Shown: positions 37,759 to 50,556 of the stretch, in pieces
Layout of the letters: each line of letters opens with the position of its first letter
Position numbering within the stretch: the stretch's first letter is position 1
From: Acestrorhynchus altus
Lineage: Eukaryota; Chordata; Actinopteri; Characiformes; Acestrorhynchidae
Direction of reading: 5' to 3'
DNA length: 64,000 nucleotides
Assembly (NCBI GenBank): GCA_034509495.1
Contig: CM067508.1
Coordinates: 23,611,033-23,675,032, forward strand
Notes under the pieces: model-generated
Databases searched by the model: none
What the model saw: the letters and a program-made list of their open reading frames with translations, nothing else
What the model was told of the DNA's origin: nothing
Made by a program: the position numbers and the translations under genes

Positions 37759-40700
37759 AGATTAAGCACATTTTGAGAGAGAGAACTATGTTGATGACAT
37801 TCCTACATTCTACATTTGTCAAACTACAGTCAACTGCTACTGTGGGAACTGTGAAGATCTATTTGTTGTCTTTTGAATGCTTTCTATTTAAGATATCTAA
37901 GCCTTTGTCCACACATATTCAGATAATCATTTTAAAAAGTGATTTCTCTCACTCTGTTTTTGAAAATATTTTCATCCACATCATCAAAAACTCATATGAG
38001 CATGCTAGTCCTGTTTGGGGAGACTTTACCTCATAAGGAGAGACATCAAAACACCACGAAGAAGGAATAAAACACAGTTTAATTAAAATTTTAACGAAAA
38101 TTACACACGACTCCTGATGTAGTATATTATATAAGTCGCAAAATTATGGATTCCAAATCTAAATAAAGCATCTATTGCTATCTGCATGTAAAGTTTGTAG
38201 TTATGCCTTATGTAGTTCACTAAACAGGGACTAACAAGGTATTTGAGATTTAACCATACATACATTGTGATGCCAGTATTTTCCTCTTTACACAACATTG
38301 ATAACACAGTTTTCAAAAATCTACACCTTGGGATTTTTATGTGGATAGGAGGCCAAAATGCAAAGGAAAACCCAATAAAAAAAAGGTGTGAACAGGGCCT
38401 CTGTTACAAAAAAAACAAAACAAAAAAAAAACAAAACATTTTTCTAACCACTGTATGTGATTTCCCAATTATGAGCACTCACTTGCAACGATACTTCTGG
38501 GGCATGTAGGAGTGTGAGTGGGGAAACTGGGCATCCCATCTTTGACAGGTTAAACCCTCACGTGGCACTGACACTGTCCCACGATACCCTTCTCCGTTAT
38601 CATGGATACATGTAGTTGTAGTTTCAATGTCGCTTTGTTTGTCAGAGTCTGAGAGAAATACAGAGATAAACAAAAAACAATCACTCCTTGATAAATGCAG
38701 CATGATAAATTATGAATCACATATCACACTCACTCTACAACTGTGGTAGCTCAGAATGTAATAACAACAGCTCTGTTTTTCTTGAGTGAAAGCAATGCCT
38801 CCCGAGTGAGTCAAAGCAGTTGCTCAGTATGACTGATAAAAACAGTGGACAGCAGACTTCTGGTAAAACTTAATTCAATCTTTCATAAAAATTCCCTTTA
38901 AACATGCCAACAAATCTATATATTAAATCACATTCATTGACCAGCCATGGTGAACTGCACAGGTTTGTTGTGTACAATAAAACCCAATTACTAATGAAAC
39001 CCAAAGTCAAATTAAAAGTCACAACTTTTAATGTAAAAAATAACATTAAGTTCTACTGCTTGTGCTCCGATTACACTGGCCTTTGTAATGTTATGTTAAC
39101 ATTGTTAAGTCAAATTGAAGCATCGCATACTCAGGCTGTGGCGTATAGTCTTCATCCTCATTAGTAGCAAGGCAGAGCTGTAGAAACAATAGGATCCTTT
39201 GTGCTTGAAGCTTTACTGTGTTTACTGCAGAGCAGCAGGGTAGTTTTAAGAGTGTGTTCTGGCCTTGAGAAAGGGAATCTGATAGACAGGACGCACACAT
39301 TCCAAATGGACCAAGGCCATCTCAACTCACAGTGAGGCGATGATCGTTTATACAGGCCTGGTGCTTCAGCATCCACAGAGCACTGATATACAGTGTATAT
39401 GTAATAACTGTGTAGGGATTTCAGTGCTAAGAAAAGAAATGTTTTAAAGCACAATCCTGCTAAAACAGGGCAGAGACACAATTTTTGTGAGAGCCGGTGA
39501 TTTTGTTCTCCTAATTTTTGTCCCACTCAGCAGAAAGTAAATGTAGTTACAAAATGTTATATCGGCAAGTCTTCTTAAATGTATAAATATCTGATATTTC
39601 TCATTTCTACATTGTTCTAAAAATATAAGCTATTTAACCTAATATTAAATGTTTTTTTTTTTAACGTGTAATTTTATCTACTGAAAGGGTCTTATTCACT
39701 TGCAGATACTTGCTTATGTCCAGCATTATTTGTTGATAAAAGCTAACAGATATTTCTCGAAAGAATGAAAATTATATACCAATAGAATAAGACACTGTTA
39801 ATAAACAAAATGATCATTAAAAAATGTAAATGTTAAATTACTTAGTTAAATAACAAATTTTAAGGCTGATTAAAAATGTTAAATAGCCTTATAATATTAT
39901 TACAAGAATCTCAAAATGAAACATGCTAGACATGTAGACTACATCACTAGATAAGATACCCTTTTTTGGTAGCACTGAAACTGAAACAAAGCTATTAAAG
40001 CCATTAAAGCCTCCTGCATCTCTGCTCCCTGAACCGCAATGTTGTTGTCCTCCTAATGAAAATAACCCCCAGCAGAGTGAGAGGCTGGTGGAAAAGGAGG
40101 AGTGTAGGAGAGTCGTTATAATAACAGGTTAGTGGTGCTGAGATGAGGCTGCTGTATATACAGCCTGTCTGAGAATGCCGAGGTGGTGCAGGGGGGAGAC
40201 CCACACATGTTATGTCTTTAGGGTGGATGGAGGCTTTGCATAGCAATCCAAACCACAGCTCTCAGCTCTCCTACAGATAAGGCCATGCACCACTGTGCTG
40301 ATGAGGCAAAACAAATACTCAGAGATGTTAGTGAGCACAAGGAGCAAGGAAGCGTAGCGGAGAAAGAAGAGTTTTATGGGTGAACCCTCCACTCCTCACT
40401 CTGCTGCAAACATTCCTGTGAGGGTCCCAAATGAGAAGGGAGCTACCAGAAGAGGAAGCTATAAATTTCACAAGCTTCTTCTGCCCTTCTTTTTTCTTCT
40501 TACTCTCCCCTATCACGCACCATTCCTATTACACATACACATAGAAAAAAATCTCACCACACTGTTTGATGCTGCAATACTCCCAGGGAACATTAGGATC
40601 AGTAGTGAAGCACCATGGTCGCTGGCGCCCATCTGGGTTTCTGCAGTAGTTATCCTTCAGGCCGTTATCTGGATACCTGTCAGAGGAAGGACAGTGCTTA

Positions 40701-43700
40701 CTCAACACACCACACTCCTACTGGCCCACATACACAGCAACACTGATTTACAAGAGAGAACCAACAATAACCTGCAGCCAAGTAGAGCAGCCCATTCAGA
40801 GCTACTACTGAAGTCAGTGGGGTCTCTCCTAACTGCTTGGATGAACCCATTAAAAGTCTTACAAACTTAAAACAACATGACTAAACTTGCCTTTTGGCAG
40901 GTTTACACAAAACAGTCACTTTTCTGCTGATTTATGCTAAACAGAGACATGACACAGTTCCCACACTGGCAAGTGCTGGGAATATATTTTATTGATTTTT
41001 CAAATATTTTCAAAAGTTGCTGGCAAATGCCATTCCTCATGAGGTACATGTAGTATGAGTAGCTCTTTGTGAGATTAAAGAGCTTTGCTTCTTGTGTGTT
41101 TAGCAACTCTTATGGGAGAGTGGCTAAACAAACTGACATTTCTTTCTAAAGCCATGCCACTGTTGTTTCCCAAGACTGCATAGATCTAAGTTAAGAAGTA
41201 CATTTGGCTGGATGTGTTGATTAATCTGATGTCAGTTAAAGAAGCAACTATTGCTTAATCTTTAATTACAAGCATCACATGTGTACAGCATGCAGTCCGG
41301 AGGCGTATTTCTTTTGCATGGCACAAATAACAAATCTAATGGTCTTTGAAAAGAGTTTCAACGAGGATTCTGCCCCATTTACTGTCTTCTAAGGTCTATC
41401 TACAACTCTGATGTTTGATGTTTTTGATGAATGATGTTTTTGCATTACCTGGCCCTTCCTAATGGTGGCCGTAAACAAGCCATAGCACTAACAATTTAAT
41501 TAAGAGGTCTGAGACCTAGGTAAAATTGATCTGAGAGCTCAAATCTCTTGGAGCATCCAGACAGTTGCATAGTGTTGCAAATGTACAATACATACAATTA
41601 TTACTTGGTGATATGAACTCAAATCAATATTTACCTCAATTATGATTATTTTACTTCTATTATGATTAATAAATGATTTTTTTCAAGACAGGACACAGTA
41701 CAAGCTGCTTGAGGTTAGAGGTTTTGAATATCGGTCTTGATTAATTTTCAATGAACTGCCTAGCCATGTGAACAATACAAAAATAAAACACTAATATTGT
41801 TGAATTAGTTTTTTTATGTTATGCTTTTTGGATATCAGCTCACTTCCCACAGCTCACTCCACCTAGGAATAGAAATGTTGACCAGGTGTTCCACCAATTT
41901 CCACAAGCCACTGTATACTGTGAATTATAACATTCACTTACCTTCTTGTCATGGTAAACTCAGATTAAGCATTGTTTGGATCTTGGTATTATGCCCTTAA
42001 GGTTCTCTCATATTTTACAATACACTGCCTATGAAGGATTTACACAGTATAATGGATAATGCAAATATTTAGCAAGAGGCATTAAATAAACGACGTGAAC
42101 AAACCTAAAGCGTCCAGGAGATTTATACAAAAGTGTGAGAAATGTGTATACACTTCTTTCCCTTTGCTTAATCAGCAGGGGCATCTTGTAATATGGACAC
42201 AGTGTGTCTGCCATCCGCTCATTAGCAGTGATAATCATTCAGGCAGGGTTATATAATTCCCAGTGGGGTTACAGTTTGATGCTGTCCCATGAGCAATGCG
42301 CTAGCTAGAGAAGATTCCTACCGTTTGGGGTGGAAGAGGTGTTTCTGAGGTTCATCTACGTCCCATCGTTGGCATTCTCTGCCACTCTCCGTGTGGTCCA
42401 TGGGTCCTCTGTAGCTTTCTCCATTACATGTCATACATTCCACTGTTAAGAGGAACACGGCTGGTAAGAATCTCAGACTGGAAGACTAGACCCAGTGGAA
42501 TACTTATGCACACAGCTGAGGTACATTAGCATGCTCAGGGAAGAGAAATTTACTTTAACCTGGCCGTCACATTAAATAGAAAGAAAAAAAGCAGCCGATG
42601 ATGGATTGTTAAACGCATAATTTCATGTGCACATTTTACCTAATCGTGACTTAGGGTGATGTTAATTGTAATTTATCTTTCAAATCTTTCTCCTCCAGTA
42701 GAAACTGAATTGCTATTATGTCTCAAACTGCAGCTTTCCAACTAGGCTTTAATTCAGGCAACACCTCACCTTAATAATGTAAAATACCACCTATTAAAAT
42801 GTCACTACGACTTCAGAGTCACACTGTGGTTTCAAACAGATTTCATACAATCAAAGGTTAGTGTAGGAGCTTAGTCATAACGGCCCACTGTTGGAGTGGA
42901 TGTCACAGTGGAAAGAGGTCACCTAAGTATCAGTACACTCTCTAAAGCCTGTTATGACTTGTTCTTCGCTATAAAGACTGGAGCAGCATATTGGAAACAG
43001 ATGTCTATGCTGGCCATTTTCATAAAACCTTGATTTTACATCCCTCTGAGTGTGTGTTTCTGATTATGGGAAACTAATTTATTAACAAACCCCCCTCCCA
43101 GCCATATTTTACCACAACACTCTGAGAATAGACATGAGGCTGTCTGTGTTTGCCTGATCACTATCTCCAGCAGAAAAAAAACCCCCTGAACATTCACTCT
43201 GTGCACTCACTCCACATTCTCCCATGTCCTGATTTAGCGAACTGCAATGTGCATGCAACAAACCTGGCTCAACATTCCTTCATTGTGTGAAATTCTCCCA
43301 ATGTACCTCAAAATGAGGAAAATGAAATTACTATCTTCACAGTGTTTCTTTCACTTTCAAAAAATATTAAAACACTGGAAAACTGACTGTTCCTTACCCT
43401 CTGAGCACTGGGGAATTTTGCAGTTCTGGTAGCGTATGTTGGGATTCTTTGTAAAACACCATGGTCCTGTGGTGCTGTTGTCCGGATTCCGGCAAAAGTT
43501 TTCACGAAGGTCTTTCTGCTTTTGTCGCCGAGGTAAGAAACTGAATGGTTGAAAGAGATAATCAGGGTGAACTCAAGGGGTTTAGCTTATATATATATGC
43601 AAATCCTCCTCTATACTCTCCCACCCAAAAGACTAAATCACAAAAAAAGTACGACATCACTCACACATTACTCTTTAGACTGGAAAAGTACCTCTGACCT

Positions 43701-46700
43701 TCTGTTTGACTTTCATCAAAGGGAATTTATATTACATATGTAGATGAATTAGACAAGCTACCATTTAGTAGTGCAAAACATAGGCACAAAAGCAGCCCAT
43801 TAAACTGCATTTGCTCATGTGTGAGGAGTTACTCAAAATCTTTATAATCCAAATCACCTACAAGTGACTTATTTCATAAATCCCCATAACATTGGCTCAA
43901 ATACACCATAAGTCTTGTGTTTCGTTAAAAACTTCTTGTTGCTGTGAGGGCAGTGCATTTTAACCTGTTGGAATGATGGATGGATCATTTGGCTATGCTA
44001 TGGCTTTGGCTGACTTTCAGCCCAGATATTAAGTGGCCAAAAATTTTGCCGAACTGGTCAGACCCATATTTAGGGAGTTGCTGCAGATCTGAGCAAGGTC
44101 ACAGGATGCAGGTCACAGATTCTCATTCCACCATTAGATTTCAATATGGACCCTGCCTACAGCTGCAGAAATCCTTTGAAGCCAGTGTTGAAATTTGCTA
44201 TATATGTGTCTCCAGACTTGGCTGCATACAGAAATTTTGCTACACCTCCTTTCCTCCTCCGAAGATGGAGGAGTCGAGGAGAGGACCTGAAGGAATGGAG
44301 AGAAGGAGCCGTAACTGGGAAAATGGGACAGCTGATCAATTCAATGACAGATTTCATTGTTACTTAATGGTATGTAATAAAACATACGGTGGAAGAATTA
44401 CACAGCGGACACTAATTACAAGAATGAACAATATTTAAGCATAATTAACGAACATTTGTTTTTGTTCTCCACATTTCAAAACAATACCTAGCCCTAGTCA
44501 GTCCCTTCTCAGGCCCCAGCCTATAGTCTACTGAGCTTTAAATGCAAACAAGGCACATATTCTCAGTAAAGTCTCTATCATGAAATTTATGATGAACACA
44601 CATTAGTAGTGACCCATGACTTGTTCAGAAGCACATACTTTTACACAGGAAAAAAGATAAGAGGGGAGGAGAGCATTTCAAGCACGTCTTGATAATTGTA
44701 CAAATGTACATTGGAAAAGATACAAAGCAGAGGAGGGAAAAAGACTTTAAAAGACTCAAGGTCTGTTGAAGGTAATCATCTTTTCCTGTGTCGGCCACTT
44801 TCTGAAGTCAGAAGATCTTTAGTTCTTTTGGCAGAGAGATGGGGTCTCACTATTCTCTCTATCCCTACTAAAAGCCAGACAATAAATGGACAGCATCCCT
44901 AATGAACCCTTCCAGTTATAATGAACTCTTGGCAAATAAGCCTCTCACATTATCTTATCTGAGCTTTGTCCTGCTTTCTGTCAGACTCCCAACATTACAC
45001 TGACGCTCCACAATGACCTTGTAAACACATCATCTATTCCAACACTATACAGTTTCAGAGTAGTTATTTTTAGAGCTTTTACTGTATACAAACAAGCAGT
45101 AATTTACAGCTGCATATTTATAGGTATCACTGTATTCCAACCAGCACAGCATGAGCATAACAATGTACTGTACTTCTTTAGCCAGATGCTTGCAGGCATG
45201 CTGAACTCTGACTTGCATTATTGCATTATTAGCTGAGGTCTACAAAGCTGAGCTCACTGTCAGAGCTGGACGAGGGAGGTTTCATAATAAGAGAGAAACC
45301 AATGTATCAGCTCAAATAATATGCTGAATAAATCACTAAAACATTTTATCACAAGATTAAATCATCAAAGCAGAGTGTTGTGAGATCTGAACTGCATGTA
45401 TTTCAATGCAACTGCTTTCATATTGTCCCCAATATATTCATTTCTAGACAGAAAAAGACTTTTGAAGAATGTTGTCTATAGTGAGGTGCAAATACTAGGC
45501 ATTTATGTTTAATTACATCATTAAACAGAGAAAGTAAGAATGCAGGGTGAAAGCATAATCTTACTGGTGCTCATGTGGGGTGTTCAGGTCCCAGTTCTGG
45601 CACTCCTCACCAGTCTCAGTCTTCGATGTCTTCCCTTTGTATTTCAGTCCTATGCCAATGATGCACTCTCTTACAAAGTCTACAGACAACAAAACACAAC
45701 AAAAATGATCAGTTAAACAATTTTTCATGATTTCCAACTTTTTCAGTGTAATTATTTCAGTGTATAAAAATAGTGTAATTATGGAAAATCAAACTACAGT
45801 TGTGATCATGACAAGCTCCAAATGCTGCATCATCTTGCTTTGTAGATCAACCCCTGATTTTGGTATTCATGTGGGTGGGTGTATTCCTGTAAGTGTCTAT
45901 ATTGTTGTGAATGTATCTATGCCAAAATGTAACATTACATTGCTTACATTTATTTGACACTCTTATCCAGAGTGACTTACAAGGTTACTCATATTACAGA
46001 AGTGGGCCACAGTAGTGTTAGGAGTCTTGCCCAAGGACTCTTGTTGGTGTAACACATCATAGTTGCCCAGACTGGAAATCGAAACCTAGTCTCCCACATG
46101 ATGTGGTGGCTCACTGGTGGTGTTATCTGTTGCACCATACCAACCACTGATGTTTGTGAACACCCTTCTAAAACATACATTCATTCTATTCTAGAGCATT
46201 TCTCACCTACACACATTCATGTGGGCTAGAGTGGTATAAAGCCTCCCAGCATTAACCTGTGAAACAGTGGAACTATGTTCTCTTGAATGAAGATGCTCCA
46301 TCTAATACTGGGGTGGTGATCACCCTACATCCTGACCTCACTAACACTCATCATCGAATGCAAACAAATCCTCACATCAATGCTCCTAGTAGAAAGCCTT
46401 CCCTTGACAATAGAGACAGTTACTCCAACAAAAGCTGGATATACTATTCTTTATTATTCTTTATTTTGGGGAAACATCTACGAATGAGAAGGCATCCTAA
46501 CAATTTTGTCCATAAAGCAGGCTTTATGGGGTTCAAGAGAGCACTGACTTTGAAAAGCCATTCCTTACTCTGGGGAAAACTGTTCCACAATGCCCACATA
46601 CTCCTAATCTGTAGGTAAATCCTTGAAAACCACAGTAATAAAGAGATTAGTCAACCTCTCATCACTTGAAACACTCCCTCTCTTCGTTTTCAGCCTTCAC

Positions 46701-49700
46701 ACTAATAGCATTTTTGACATAAGAATGCAGAAAAAATGCCAGCCCAGCAGACAGGAATAACCAGAGCACTGCAGAGTATGGGACACTGTATTGCAAGTGC
46801 ACATCTTAACATTACAATGGATATGAGTAAAATAATGACCAAACAAAAATTCATATTTTATCAAACTAAAAGTAAATATGTAACTCAACATTACTGAAAA
46901 CAACAAGAAAATAATGTCCACTGATATGCATTATAACTGTCCACACAAAAAATGAAAACAGACCTGGAATGTGTGTACACAGCTGTGACTTTTTAACATG
47001 GGGTCCTTGTGTACATTTATCATCATATAACTGTGATGGACAATTAAAGTACTTAACTAATTATGTCTGTTTGTAAAAGTGTTAAAATTGAGGACATTAT
47101 AGACATCCTCAATCCAAAAAGGGCATTTATTTGGATGAGGTGTCTGAATTCAACACTTTTAACTGATGAGCAAATCAAATAGGTCTAGTATGTCAGAGGT
47201 ATAATGCCAGATTCTGCTTGTAAAATCAAAAAGGGGTTCCAGTGTTGGTACAAGCTACAGTAATATTTGTTCAGCACTTTCCAGGACTATACTGAACACT
47301 TTTGTGAAGTAGTGGGGTTTCTACAAAACGTGGTACAAAAGTTCACAGTAGAATCCTTAAATGGAAACTAAGGATTTTATATATTTATATATTCTGACAA
47401 AACGTGACAAAATCTGACATAAATGTACATTCTGGAAAATGCAATCTATATGTGTGCTGCATAAAAAATACACTGCACATCAACACTGAAACTTCTTCCA
47501 AAATCTAACATATTGTAGAGGAAGTACAATAGTGTGGATCTCTTTTACTGTCTCAGAGTCTAGTTAATTGAGGAACCAACACATTCCTAAATGTTACCAG
47601 GAAATTGTACAGCAAAATGTAAGGCCTTCTCTATGTAATCCAAACGCCAGTGGATGGGTCACATGATCTGAAACTAATGTAATACCCCTGCATGCATATA
47701 GTTCTTTCTTGTAGTCTTGTTTTGATTTTAGGTGCTGTTCCTGCTGTTTTGTTTGGTAGCAACATAGAAAGATAAAAGAATCAACAAAATGAGTAGAGCA
47801 CACTATTGGGGTTTAGTTTTGTTGATACTGTATAGCTTTGACATAACATGATGTCTGTTTGTTTGTTTTCTATTTTTACTACAATGCATCATAATGCAGA
47901 GATTCCATATTTTAGAATAGTCCAGTCCCTCTGAAATGCTGAAATGTGATCTGAAGGATTAAATAAAGCAGGTTTACAAAGTACTTTTACTGTAAGTTCA
48001 GTGAATAATTTAGCAGGACTGACATCTACCCAACAATACACAAATTCAACTTTCAAAGTTTTCAATACATTCAGTTGCTTATTTAAGCTAAAGTAATAAA
48101 GCTAAAGCCTGTCAATTAAACTCCACTTAATTGAGCTTTTGTCTGTGTTCACTCCAATAACCTTTGGTGCATTCAGGTTTCCTTGATCAAGATTAACAAT
48201 GATTATCAACTGACTGCAATTTAGTGTGTGGCTAGGTTTAATCAATTAAATCTTTGTATAGAAATTCAGGAATCTAGTTTCTCAAATAATTAGAATATTT
48301 TCTGATAAGATTAAACAGAACATTATACATAAATGTCCAACTTCTGGCAAAGATGTTCATTTATACACTCAATGTTTTGGATGTGGCTCCTTTACCAAAA
48401 ATTACTGCATAAGATGAGATATGGTGTTCCTGGAGCCCATGTTACTTTGGTTGTATCTCATCCTTCTAGCCAATCAAGCACAGTAACATCATGGTTTTGA
48501 CACTGTGGGCAGGTGCTAAGTTCTAACATTGTCTCTGATTCAGAAGATGATACTGGTTAATAGTGAAGAAGCCTATGTGTGGTGGCTCCTGATGCTTCGA
48601 CACCAGCCTCAGTCTACTCCTTGTGAAGCTCCCTTGGGTTCTTGAATCAGCCACATTTTCCCCTTCTTGTCAACTTTCCATTATATGCTTTGATAAAGAA
48701 CTCTGAAAACAGCCAGCCATAACATTATGTGTCTTTCCCTCCCTTTGTAGGGAACTTCTATGACCAACTTCTGAAAATCTACCTTTCCCATAGTTCCAGT
48801 AGTGTGTGCTTAACTGGACAGTATTTATACTGTTGAAAAAAACAGATGGAAACATATTTCTCAATTCCTTTCAAAAAACAAATGATGGTCTTTCTTATCA
48901 AACCCTTTTGAGCTAAATGCCCTTGGAGCACAGATGAAAGTAATGACAGGAATCCTTTATTTACCTTTTTTTTGGTAGAGGTCAAAGTTGAAGTCATTCT
49001 CTATGCGGATTCCCCGTGTAAAGTTGTCATAAGAAAGTAAATGACACTTTGTGCCATTCTGATCAAAGCTGAATGCTCTAGAAGGAAAGATTGTATGCAA
49101 ATGAGTAAATGAATTCATTCAGTACTGTGAAATAACAGATGACCTGTAGCTGCTAACAACAGCTGTTACATATAGTACTTGGCCTGTTGCAGTATATTGT
49201 TTCCTGTGATTTTAATCTTTAAATCAAATTACATTTCCAGTTAAAGCCTTCATACATTTAGAATTAATTTATTGTCATTCCAAGACATGCTGCATAAGAA
49301 GGGAACAAAATGAAGCACTCATGACACAATCGGGTTGTGGCAAAACTAAAAGGCACACAATAACAACATTAAACACAATAAGTAAAAATAAAAAAGTACA
49401 TAAATATGAACTGACAGATAGAAATGTTGGCCAGTGGGCCCCATTACAGCAGATTCCTGATAAAATATAATAAAATAAAATATATACATTAGCATCACAT
49501 TTGATGAAAAGAAATATCAGTATTTTTGATATCAGCATTCTTCAAGTGATTATAAACGATAAAGCAACATAAGTGACAAAGAGACAAAAGCACAACAAAG
49601 TACGGGTGTTGCTCCCATTCCAAGGTGCAAAAAAGGCTGTTACCCAAAACATAAAAATAGGAAGTAGTTGATCTGCTGAATCTAGATTTTCACTTGAAAT

Positions 49701-50492
49701 GTAGCTTCCAGCTGCTTCCTCTGCACACACTGTGCAGTGTGCCTTAGGCCACTGTTTTGCTATTTAAACCCTGTGGAACTTTGGAAAGAGAAGGTGCAGG
49801 CTAGACATTTCTTCAATTGTCTAGTGCTTCACTGGAGGTAAATGTCATGTCAAAGATAAATGTATTTTTGTATTCACCATTTTTAATACAACAGGGACAT
49901 CACTTGTATTAAGCAAAAAATACTCAACTGGAATACAGTTTTGGGTCTCAAATTAACTGCTTTTTGTCTGTATGAACAATGCATGTGTAAGAAATTTTTA
50001 ATTCGCCATAAAAGCAAAGATAGTGCTGAATGGAGAATATGAACAGGCAGAAGACATAGACCTTTTTAAGGGGTTCTGACAATGACTTGTAAGACAGAAG
50101 AGATTTTAATTTTGCTTAGAAAGACAAACTACCCTGGTTATACTATTCAGTCAAAAAAATAGCTTTTTTTTTAAACACACATGTTTGGCTAACAAGCAAA
50201 AGGATTAATTAAGCGTGCCCCAGGGTCAACCAGCAGTTTGAAATTGCCAACCTGACTGCATTTATTGACCTTTATAGTCTTCAATACCTGCAGGTGAAGG
50301 GGAGTTTCCTGCTGCGACTGCAGCGGCGGGCACACTTTGCCACACTCATCTTCCTGCTTTTAGTCATGAAGGAAGAATCAGGTGGAGCAACCAGACGAAC
50401 CCCATCAGTCTTCTGGTAGTCCTGCAGAGCGTGTCTCTTGCTTTCTGCAATGTAAAACAGAATTGGGTTATAAACTACCAAGACTATGCCAG

Positions 50493-50556
<64 letters not shown>

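Noticed and set aside
40376..40870. 164-codon plus-strand frame
   Set aside because: Lies antisense to hgf exon 7 and its flanks; no domain, so a shadow frame.
43980..44438. 152-codon plus-strand frame in hgf intron 4
   Set aside because: No recognisable domain, no splice or promoter context, length within chance expectation for the window.
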